Source: Acanthosoma haemorrhoidale
Taxonomy: Eukaryota > Arthropoda > Insecta > Hemiptera > Acanthosomatidae
Length of the DNA stretch: 64,000 bases
Direction: 5' to 3'
NCBI GenBank assembly: GCA_930367205.1
Contig: OV884009.1
Coordinates: 99,283,189-99,347,188, forward strand
In this document: positions 12,401-24,400 of the stretch, in pieces
Position numbering within the stretch: position 1 is the first letter of the stretch
How the letters are laid out: each line of letters opens with the position of its first letter
Translations under genes and position numbers: made by a program
The notes under the pieces: model-generated
What the model was told of the DNA's origin: nothing
Database searches by the model: none
The model's input: only the letters and a program-made list of their open reading frames with translations

Positions 12401-15400
12401 CTTAGAGGGTTTGGGAGATCAGTAATAGTAAAGAAGGAGGCAAGAACAGTGGCCTAAAACATGAAAATGAGATACACCATGCTAAATCTTTTAGGATAAC
12501 ACTAAGACCTAAAAAGATTATACCTGATAATGAGTATATAAACTTATATTAGAAGGGTTCAGTTTACAACTTAAGTGGACTGTATGTGGAAATGATAGTA
12601 TAAACATGACCAAAAAATTGTTTGTGCTGTTTATTTTTCTTGAAGTTTAAAATGAACGATATCCTTACTGTAGGTTATAGTCCAGTTTGAATAAAAAAAG
12701 TGAAAGAAAAAGTTATAGAGAGGAACAACAAAATTTTTAATGATATAGCCGACAAGGAAAAAAAAACAGTTTCGAAATGTTAAGGAATATTAATCCAGTA
12801 CCTCATATATTGGTATTGACATAGTCAACATAATTGCTATGTGTATCCGCTGCTGCGCTGTTTTTCACGCACGTGTACCCATGTTACTAATCCACTTTCA
12901 TCTGTTCAATAAAAGGTTTACCATACTGCGTTTAATGTTAACCTAATTAATGTTAAACTAACCCAACTGGTGATAGGGCCAGATAATGAAGTAGTAAAAC
13001 CGGCAATGAAGGTGGTCGGGTCGTCACCGAGGATGTCTTACTGGCCTAATCCAGGTGACAGAGAAAGAGATAAAAGTATGTGGGTCTTTGACCCTTTACT
13101 GGCGATCAAGTCAGTGGTCAGCTTATTTGTCTGACTCCATAAGATCTTATAAAGTGTGCCCCAACAGTGCATGATGTTCTGGAGAAGAAGTCCATGTTAG
13201 GTATGGTATTTTATGTGGTCTTGGAATGTCCTTGAATTCACACTCAGTAACTAAGGGTAGGCAAAAACCGTCCAGACCCTAAAGGCAAATGTTAACCGGA
13301 AAGAAGCAGACTGGGCCCCTGGGGGAGGCACGTTTGTAGGGCCATAGAAGCCATCGGGATTGTGAACTAGTCTTTTCTATCTTTAGTCTGACACTTTCAT
13401 TTATTGATATTCACAGAGGAGTACCATGCCACCATTAATCTTCAATAGTGGTACTGTTAAGATTAGGAGAGAGGTTCTTCTTAGTATTTGACAGTGGCGA
13501 AGTTGCTAAAACAAAGGTAAAAGTGATTCGGGAATTAAATGCCTGCCTGGTTGAGATAGTGTCAGCCAGAGTCATGTCCGTAGTGTTAGGCATCTATTCC
13601 TGTTATCATGGAAAGTAAAGTGAAAACGAACTCTGACAAGTTGGAGGAACAATTTAATTGGAGTTACCGAAAGTTAAAAATTAGTATGCTCCTGAAAAGC
13701 AGTGAATTAATTGGTAGAGAGTAAGCTGGACACTGCTGGTGGAGCTCAGGACACTGATACTAAGGTAGTTTCTGATTACAACAGCCACGTTCAAGCACTT
13801 GACCGAATAGAACATGGGGCTAAACAAATAATTGTGAACAATGATAAATTTAGGACATCAACTGCACGGCAGCTAATCGACACGTGTTCAAAGCCACTCA
13901 GTATCTATGAGCAGAGAACAAAGCAGAGGCAAGATCGCCTATTCAACAAATTTTTGGGAATGAAGACCATGCACTAATCAGAAGAAATCCCTTAACACAT
14001 TTCCCGTCTTGAGAAGTTATGGGCAGAGCTGCAGGATGAGACGTGAAAAGAAGGTACAGCGATGTTGCTAGAATAACTGTTTATAAAAAGGATTTTGAAC
14101 ACGTTGCCTTCGGCATATTTTGAGTTTGTGAATACTAGTTTTACGTAATAAAACTTTAACTGTAAAACCTATATAGCTAGACTTGTTGCTAAGGGGTTCA
14201 CACAACAATATGGGGTTGATTTCTTAGAAACCTAAACACTATCATTTATAAAAGCTCATTAAGGCTTTTAATAGCTCTTGCAGTTTAGTTACATTCTTAT
14301 GTTGAGCATTTAGATGTAAATACTACCTTTTAACATAGAGAGCTAAGTGAAATTATGTATATGACTTAATCTGATGGTTTCAATGATAAAAACAATACGA
14401 ATAAAGTATGTTTATTAAATAAAGCCTTTTAAGGGCTGAATCAGTCTGCCACAGTTTGGTTCAAAAGGTTGATAAGATATTGTTGATTTTGAGTCCAAGT
14501 GTAGTAATAAATTAAAAAGGACAACACAGGTATAGAAGAAAAAAATTTGTTTTGGTGCCTAGGATTTTAGACCTGATTTTAATTGGGGTGCTAAATCTAT
14601 GTATGAAATAAGTTTTTCTTTATCTGCTCTACTTTTTTAGATGTGTAGTTCTACATGAAATGTGCAGTTAGTATTAACTCCATTTTGTGCAGTTCTAAAT
14701 CACATACACAAGGATCGGTTCCTGTATTTGTCTTCTCCGTTTTTCCCCCAACAAGACAGAGCTCTGTGAGGACAAGTTTTGTCCCTCTTATCATTCTTAT
14801 GATACAAATGAAGGTGACAGTGATTATGAGGGTATGTCATAGATTCCTCAACTTTTCAAACAGGTTGAGTTAAATTACCTCACCAGAGATCTTAACCTGT
14901 CAAAAGAAACTTCTGAATTACTGGCTTCCAGGTTGAAGGACAAAAATTTGCTGGAACAAGGAGCCCAAATAAGGAAACCTTCTACTGTATAAGAAAAAGG
15001 GTCTGCTACCCTTCTCTCTCTTCTCTCAAGAAGACAATCTTGTATTTTGTCGCGAAATTAGAGGACTCCTGGAAAAAATGGGTCTTCCTGACTATTTTCC
15101 AGATGATTGGTGCCTATTTATTGAGAGCTCGAAGGTGAAGTTTGAAATGTGTCCTTCTAAACAATGGGAATAAATATGGTTAAATACCAATTGCTCATTC
15201 AATGAAAATGAAAGAAGAATATAACACCATAGCTTTGGTCTTGGGGAAGGTAAAGTATTATGAACATCATATGATTTGTGTGGACTTAAAAATGGTAAAC
15301 TTTCTTCATGGGCAGCAAAGTGGCCACACCAAATATCCTTGTTTTTGTGCCTCTGGGATAGCAGAGACAAAACACACTACTGGGTTAGAAAAAAGTGGCC

Positions 15401-18400
15401 TGAGAGACAAAACATGGATGATGGAAGGGGGGGGGATGTCATTAGCGACCCCAAAGTTGAACGAGAGAAAATAATCTTTCCTCCACAGCATAAAAGGCTG
15501 GTCTTTATGAAGCAGTTTGTAAAGGCTCTTGATAAGAACAGATCCTGCTTTGCATATATAGGGGCAAAATTTCTCAGTTGAGTAAAGAAAAAAATTAAAG
15601 CAGAAAAAGGTTGGACTTCATTTGTTGCACTTGTCGGAAATTTTCTGGGCAAACCCACAGTTTAAAACTATATTATGTTGAACTAGTAAATGAGATACTT
15701 AACAGTTTCAAATCTCTTTGGTGAAACATGAGTATTAAGGTGCACTATTTACACAGCCACTTAGACCGATTTCCTGAAAATGTAGGAGACACCAGTGAGA
15801 CACAAGGTGAAAGTTTTCACCAGGATATTAAAACTATGGAGGCTTCTGCTACAAAGAAAGATGGGATACGCACAAAACGGTAGATTACTGCTGGAGTTAA
15901 AAAAAGGTACTGTTCCAAAATGCATTCAAGAATGTCATGGAAAAGAAGCTTCCAAAGTGGTCAGTGACTAGTTGGTTTCATCAATCACTTGTATATAATA
16001 ATATTTGTATAATATAATAATAAAAATTCTGCGTTTAGTTTTTTTATTTGATCCATGGATTTAACTTAAAATAAATTTAAAATAAAATAAGTTCAACATA
16101 TATATTTCACTAAAATCTTATATCTTAGAAATTTGAGCTCCTAGGCAAAAACTAATGCCATATTTGAATTTAGGGTATCAAATTCATATGAAAATGATAC
16201 TTCGGGGCCAAAACACCTGTTGGCCTGTGCAATAGCACTGTTGACGACTTTATTATTTTTTCTAAGGATATGGTTGATTGATAAAGCTAAGTAGAAAAAC
16301 CACTTAAAAGGTAATTTTAGGTTAAAAGATTTAGGACCTACTAAACACTGCCTTGGAATACATTTTGAATGATGTATGTAATATAGGTATACAAATTAAT
16401 CAAAAACAATCTTAGAGATTTTGCAAAAATGTAATATGGCAGATGTTAACCCTGTAAGTACACCAGTGGAGGCTTATTTAAAATTAAGTAAAACCATCTG
16501 AGGGTTGGGAGCTTTCAAGAGTTCCATACCTAGTCTTTGGTAGGTAGCCTTATGTATTTAGCCACCAGTAACAGGCCTGATACAGCCTTTGTTGCTAGTT
16601 ATTTAAGTCATTTTAATACCAAATAGAAAGTGGAACCCTGGAGAGCTGCCGAACCTGTTCTTAAATACCTGAAGGGACCTATGGATTATAATTTTCATTA
16701 TTGCAAAAATGAGAATAATATTATTAGTTTGGTTGAAGCCGATGGGGTTCAAAATCCCCAATTTTATCAAAATTGATAAAAAATCTTACAGAGGATTCTT
16801 ATGTCTGTTGGCCAACAATGGCCTGTTCATTAGCTAAGTAAAAGGTTTACCAGACTGTGTAATGTTCTTTATTAACTTAACAAGAAATATCACATCAAGT
16901 CTCAAATATCTTATAAAGTAATCTTGACTTGACTCAATTTAATAATAAATTGTATGTCTGTCGGGTTGTTTTTTTTTTGTAAGGAAAATGTTCTAATATA
17001 TATTTTAAGAAATATATATTCTAATATTAAGCTTTTGACATGAAGAATTAAATGCATCCCCAGAAGCAGAATACATGATACTTATAATATATGTTTCTAA
17101 TATAAAAGACAATGATAAATACCTATCAAATTTTTTAACTGGACATTTAATTTTTATTTGGGACCCATGAAAAATCTGAGCAGTTCCACCAATCTTCAGG
17201 TCAACTTCTTCCCGATTTGAGGGATTTGTCTGTACATAAGATTGGTTTGCAGCCATAATTTGAGGCCTCTGTTCTTCAGTTGGACAAGGTTTTGTATTAC
17301 AAGGTCTTATTTCTGGAGGTTTGTTTTTTGGACATTGTGATGCTGCTCTTGAAACAATATGTTCTTGTGCCATCACTTGTTTACATTCCACTAACCTTTT
17401 TTTAACTCCTCCTCCACAACGTTTTGAGCACTAGAAACATTAAATGTATTATAGATTAATAGCTAATAATTATACAATAAAATAATACAGGCTAATTCTT
17501 TTTGAAATAAGAATGTATAATTACAATCCTTGGAGGCCCGAAGGTTCATTATTGCTTGAGACTGTCCTTTCATTGACCAAGGATTTTACTGCAAGCGTGA
17601 TATTTCAGTATAACATTTCCTCCTAAAGGAAAACTAGATTCTCACTTTATACCAGAAAGTGAGAGAGATTCCTAGCCACACAATTGACCAACCACTGATC
17701 AAACAGAAAATAAGCTTATGATCCAAAGCTGGATATTAAAAGAAAATAGAGCTAGAATCACTTGATGTCAGAAAGGGATTATCATTTTACAACGTTTCAC
17801 TATTATAATTGGATTCTCTAATTAAAGACATAAATCATTGAAGAACTAGAAACAATCACAGAAATAGTTTGCTGTAGCTATATCAGGATATTTATTCGAA
17901 CAGATGTTCTTTACTGGTAGGGCATGAAGTGAAGGTGAGTCATAAAGTTTGTCCTAGAACACTTAGGGTCAGCAACCAGTCACAATAATAAAGGCTTACT
18001 AGAGGTGACAGACATAACTGTAATTGTGATTGGACAACATGCTCACTCCCAGGAGAAAGGAGGTGTTTGAATGAATGAAAATATATTTTTAGTCCGGAAA
18101 ATAGACCCCTGCATAATTTAAAAAAAAAAATTCGCATTAAAAATTGCCTAAACAACACATAAAAGACTATGATATTTTTTAAAGTTCTCATTACATACAA
18201 TTAACCAGGTTTTGTAAATATAAAAAAAAAATTGTGAAGATTTTTAATTTATTTGAATTTAATTGACTATTTAATTTTTACAGTTAGGTTTTGACAAACC
18301 AAACACTTTAAAATGAAACAATAATATACTTAACTTAAAAGCACATGCACACATTGTGGAAAGATTATCTATATTACGAAGAATACATTGGTGTTTAAAG

Positions 18401-21400
18401 TATTCACAATAACCATTGTTAAATTCACAATTTATCACTTAATTAAATTATCGTGACAAGAAATTATATCTTCCAATTTTTTCAAGGTTTTACTCACTGG
18501 AGCTTATCTGTACGGGTACCTCTATCCTTTTCAACACGTCAATGGTCAGGATTATTCACACTATTTGTAAATAGGAAAGCCCTCACCAATGTGTTTCTTG
18601 ACTCTCTGGCCCTAGAAACAGAACTCCTAACAGGTATCCTTGCATCTCTACGTCATAATATTACTCTGTCTAACGGTTGGACCACTCCCACAAGAATAGC
18701 TATACCATCCAAGTTACGAGCCTTTCTGCAATTATTTGATTTCCCCAGCTGCTTCAAATCTCATGATTTGCATGCTTTATCACTTTCATCTTCACGAAAC
18801 CTTCACTTTTATGCAAAGTTAAACTTCTTCCAAACTAAAAAAATTCCTATTTCAGGTCTCAAAACAATCATTCAATAATAATATACCTTAAAAATAACAT
18901 TGCATTTTCCCCCTTCCAGTCTAAAAAAACAAAATATAAATTCATAACTCCCTGGAGAAGAATTTCTATTATTTTTTTTTTTTCACTAAAAATTACATTG
19001 AATTTTCCTACCCGGTTAGCAAAACATTTAAAATTTAAATTCAAAAAATGTTTACAAATTTGTATTTTACATTTGGTTACTCATCTTCCTTTCCTGAGTC
19101 TTACTGGCTACATAAATTTTAACATTTCAAAAACATCGCATAGAAAAAATGAATAAATTCTGTAAAACACATTAACACTTATTCTAAATAAAAAATGAAA
19201 AAGAAGAAATTTTTTTCTCCTTGCACTATTTGAATTACAATCAATTGTCTATTTTTCATGATAATTTTCAAGAAAAACCTAAGGATCCACTTTAATGTAT
19301 TTCATTCCACTAAACAATATAAAATGCATAATAACTCCAAAGATTACAAACACATTAAATTTATTACTGGAAAAGATACATAACTGTATAGTATGACATG
19401 AGAGAATTGAGTATGATTTTTTTTTAAATGTTGTATCACTCAGAATCCCACTCTTACATGAGAAGCTAACTATGTCCCTTGGCCTACCGTTCATTTATTG
19501 AAAAAAGAGTTTGAATAAATTTGTGTGGAACATTCCCCAAATTTTATTATTTTCATTGCTAATAACAAAAGTATATTTTGCTCATAAGGTGTAATCTCAT
19601 AAAGTAAAATCTCATAAGGCCCTTCACATAATGGTAATAATTTTGCATTTATGATGCCAGGCTTTACAAAATAATTTACAATTTGTTTATTTTTATTACC
19701 CTTTAACTTGGCTTCTTTTTTTTTCTATTTTGTTCCTTAAGATTTTATCTATCTCCTCAGGGTCAAAGTTTATAGCCCCCCCCCCCCCGAGCCGGGTTAT
19801 CACCTAAATATCAATTCTAAAATCTTTAAGGACTGACCCCAAACATTCTTGATTCTCTGGCCTTAGAACCAGAATACCTAACAGACATCCTTGTATGTCT
19901 ATATCATAATATTACCCTGTCTAATGGTCGGACCACGCCCCCAAGAAAAGCAGTCCCTAGCACATCCACGAGCTTTCCCACAATTATTGGAATTTCCCCA
20001 GCTGCTTCAAATTTTATGACTTCCATGCTTAATCACTTTGATATACACCTTCCTTTTTAAGGTAATTCATACTTCTTCCAAACTAACAAAATTCTTATTC
20101 AGGTCTCAAAACAATCGTTTAATAATACGTAACCTTAAAAATAACATAAAAATATTTATTGAAATTCAATAAAGGATATATTTCTTTAGATGAATAGTAT
20201 TCTCCACCTCAGAATACCACATGAAAAAAAGCATAGAAATGAAAGAATCTAGATTTAAATATTAGGAGTGAAAGAGAGTGTCGAATATTGATAAATTAAT
20301 GAAAATAAAATTTTATTCATGGAGATTTTATTGAAAGTTCAAATTCTCTTAGAATAGCAAAACTAAGTTTTACATTATCTAACCAGCAAGCTTAATATTA
20401 TATTATATTTTATTCTATTAAATTTACTAATCTTACATTTCTATACTTGAGCTGCATTTTCTTCCATGAAATATTAAATGAAAAGAGAAAGGAAGGAAAG
20501 TATTCATTTAGATATAGTTTTATGAGGGAAAATAACTGAATAACAATAAAAGGTATGTTACTATGTATTATTCCTATTGAGAGAAGAGGAGGAGCTGGAA
20601 TATGTAAGATTAGTTAATTTAATAGAATAAAATATAATATTAAGCTTATAGGTTAGATAATGTAAAACTTAGTTTTGCTATTCTAAGGGAGTTTGATCTT
20701 TCAATAAAATGCCCCATTTTTTTTTTTTTTTCCGTTCATTTATCAATATTTGAAATTCTCTTTCATGCTTAGTATTTAATTCTAGATTATTTCAGCTCCA
20801 TGCTCTTATGATGAATAGGTCAGTATATGTTACTAAAGAGAGAGGTTACTCTAAAAACTTTAATTAAGGGTAAAACATGAGCTCCTGGAAGGTAGGAATA
20901 AAGATTTTTTAAGATGAATAATTATAGTTGTGTAGCAAATGAAAAGAATATTGGGAAGACAAAGTTTCAGGAATTTCATGAGGACCAACAAATCTTGTGC
21001 TGGAATTAATGACAGGATATGAGATCGTAGGAGAAGGAAAACATGTTCTTTATCAAAATTATACTTGCTAGGCATGAAAGAGAAGTTTGACACAGTAGAA
21101 AATGATTCAAAATGATAAGGTTTTCTGGTGAAATATGACAAACTGGAGAAGTAATGGGTTTTACAATAGAGAATTTCCAGAGGAGGTTCCATTGGAATGG
21201 AAGGGAGTCTGATGTTAGAGAGAGAGGGATTCATGGAAATATTGAGTCTGGGAACTTTAAGGAAGAAAGGTACAGGGAATCAGCAACAGAAAATAAGATT
21301 ACCAAGGGAGTTAATAATTTGAAAGTCATTTCAGGTATCTCAAATAATTATACACTGAGTCGCACAGTAGGGCACAAGAAAGATATTTGAGGAAGTTAAA

Positions 21401-24400
21401 AGGTTATTTAATAGGCACTTGTAGGGGGGGGGGCAAAAACGAAACTGGTATTTAGGTCACCAGCTAATGTTATGAAGTTATTGGACTAGGTTAAATAAAA
21501 TGAATTTAAAGACAAGTCTAAAGGAAACATTGGGAAAACAGTAGAAGATATAATAATGGATACCTTGGTAATGACAAGATATGTTGGTTTAGATGTATTT
21601 AATGTGAAGATCATTAAAAAGAGGAAAAAGTTGGAGTATTAGGGATTGGAGACTATCATAGCAAACAGACAGACCCTATCACTCGTCGGCTCAGACAAGA
21701 CATGGCAGAAAAGAGGATAGTTGGGACGGAAGACAATAGAAGGAATATTAGGTTTGAGCCAGTGTTCAGTGAGAAGTTGATAGAAATGGAGTTCCATACA
21801 TGAGTGAATTCAGAGGTCATTGAGGCTTAGTGTAAACAGAGGCATGCATATAAGTAGTTAATTACTTTCTGAGGTTGGGGCACCAATTTGAAGGATTATT
21901 AGCCTTATGTTTGTTGCATGTTTCTGTGAGGTATGTATTATTGATTTGTATAATTCTTTATTGCTTGTTTCAAAAAACATAATTTTCACCACTGAATTGC
22001 TTGCGACAAGTGTCATAATTTTTCTTTCTACCTGCTATATGTTGCAATCTAAGCTCTCATACGATTTTTATTTTAAAATAATGACAAATTAGAAATGTAG
22101 AATAGCACAGAATAGAAAAACAAATTATTCCAGGACAAAGTATATGAATAACAATATTGTTCAGATAACAAATCATATTTAGCAAATGAAAAGAGATTTG
22201 CAAAATCTCATAAAAAAAACTAAAGCTTGTCTCGATTTAATTTTTGTTATTGTACATAGGCAAAAAAAAAAACCAATACATAGTACAATGAGTAAAACAT
22301 TATGTTTTAACAAACATTATTTTTAACATATATTAACATTAGTAAAACATTATTTATTTAAACTGCTAATTAATGTTTAATAAGGCATCATTGTTTAATG
22401 TTGTTATTTGTTCAAAAGCAATTGAAACCCCAATGAAACACCAGGAAAAAGTGTTTTATATGGGCTCATTGAAAGAAGTAAACTATTGTAATATGGTTAA
22501 ATGTTAGTAAACAACAGATTGCAGCAACATGGTTAGTCCCCAGCTGGGTGAAAAATAAACAGTCCCAACCTATTTGCTGAAAGATAAATAAAAATACAAA
22601 AAACTCAGGTATGCATCTGTGAAATACAACCATCAGTGTCCAAAAAACACATCCGACTAACAGAAGTAGAAAAGGCACACTTTTCCTCACATCTTAGCAA
22701 GGATAGATTACATTTTGAAACATAGCAGTGGTAACTGTTAATCCAAAAGCTACTTGGGATATTCATAGTGGCCTTTATGTATATTCTAATAGTTTTCTTT
22801 ACCTGGTTCCAACAATAACTTCAGCAATCATACTCTTTAACTTGTCAGAATCTGCACAAATGTCTCTCCTTTTTTTAAAAATCTCTTCTGAAACACCATT
22901 TCGACCCCCTTCCATTCATTGGAAATAAATTCACTTAATTTTAAACAATAAATCTACAAAATATAAAAGATAATATACCAGAGCTCATAGTTGTATTGCT
23001 GCACAGAATAAACTGTTCATAATATATATATGTTCATTAAAACATACCTGGCACCCATCTTTTTAAAAATACTTTTTTTTCAACTCCTTACTTCAAAAAC
23101 TCAAGCTAATTAAGAGTACATGTGCATTCTTTTAAATTCCAAATAAGATTAAATCCTTGAATATATTTTAAGCAAACATAACTATAAACTATATCACTGT
23201 TTGTTAAGAAAGGAAGAAATTAATACTACTAAAAAATGATCACAACAAGTGAATTGTTAAATATTACAGAACTGTCTTACATATTAGGTAAATGTAAGTA
23301 GTGATTAAGTATGAAACTTCAATACCTTACTCCATTTTGAAGTATGCCATTCAACAGCACAATCCACTATGTTACATTGTTGTCTATCTATTGGTTGGGG
23401 TGGTGGACACATATGATTAGGAACAACAACCGTATTGCCACCTCCAAGAGTTACCTCGTGAATACAATGTACTTCCCTTGTCTGTATACCAATTCCGCAT
23501 GGCTTTGAACATTGCTGAAACTCTGTCATATTCCAACGAGGTGGACAAGGATGTTCATTACAGGTTCTAGTCAGAGCCTCTGGCCTTGTTTGGGTCGAAC
23601 AAAGAAATGGCCCAACTACTTTTTCATCATCTTTTTGAATACACATTATAATGGATTCCTGTACTCCTAGAATATAAATAAAGAACAATTTAAACAATTA
23701 CAATATTGTTCTAATTACTAAAAAAAACATAACAATCACATACAAATACATTAAATAAAACATTATTCATATAGGTATTGAATATAATTATTATTTAATT
23801 ATAATAATAACAGAAGTCATGTTTGAAATCTTCATATCTTCAGATTAACATTCTACCCTGTGGGAATGGCTGCAGAACTCTTCCAACATTAGGTCTCCAT
23901 GGGTGCTCATCAGTGGGATGAAAGAGACAAGAAGCAGGCTTGGCTACTTTATTAAGGCAGATCCTTTACCATGCTATGCATGCAGAGGGCCAATATATAT
24001 ATATGTATATATACATGTTATGGCTAGTGGCAAGACATTGTTAAGCCTAATACCACAGGGCCTAGTGTAAACAAAGCCTGGGTATTGATAGAGGATGAGA
24101 ACAGAATAAAGCCAGTTAACAATCGAACCTGTGTGCATTATTATCATCCATATTCTCTCTTTTTCCTTGATTGTCTACAGCCGGGAGACGATAACTTATA
24201 TATATATCCCTGAATTGCATAAGTAATCTTTAGAGATATTGGAAGGGTTGGGCATCATTTTTTTCTAATATGTTTAATAAAAACAAATTATGATACACCA
24301 AATATCAATTACCTTGTGCCAACATACTATCGATCTAGAATTGTTTAACAAAAATTCAAACCCTTTTCTTTCATAGACCAGAATCAGTTGGCAGGCCGAG

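Noticed and set aside
12906..12940. Similarity between 12906-12930 and 16840-16865 (AAAAGGTTTACCA, ACTG, GT) as copia LTR ends
   Set aside because: The match is about 25 bases and the second copy falls inside readable RNase H, so it is probably chance.
15202..15581. Two overlapping ORFs of 90 and 101 codons as separate genes
   Set aside because: They are two frames of the same decayed repetitive element at 14650-15965, separated by a frameshift.
18453..18878. 141-codon plus ORF as a possible host or novel gene
   Set aside because: Two thirds of it is repeat sequence whose second copy (19846-20146) is frameshifted; no start context, family or splice support.
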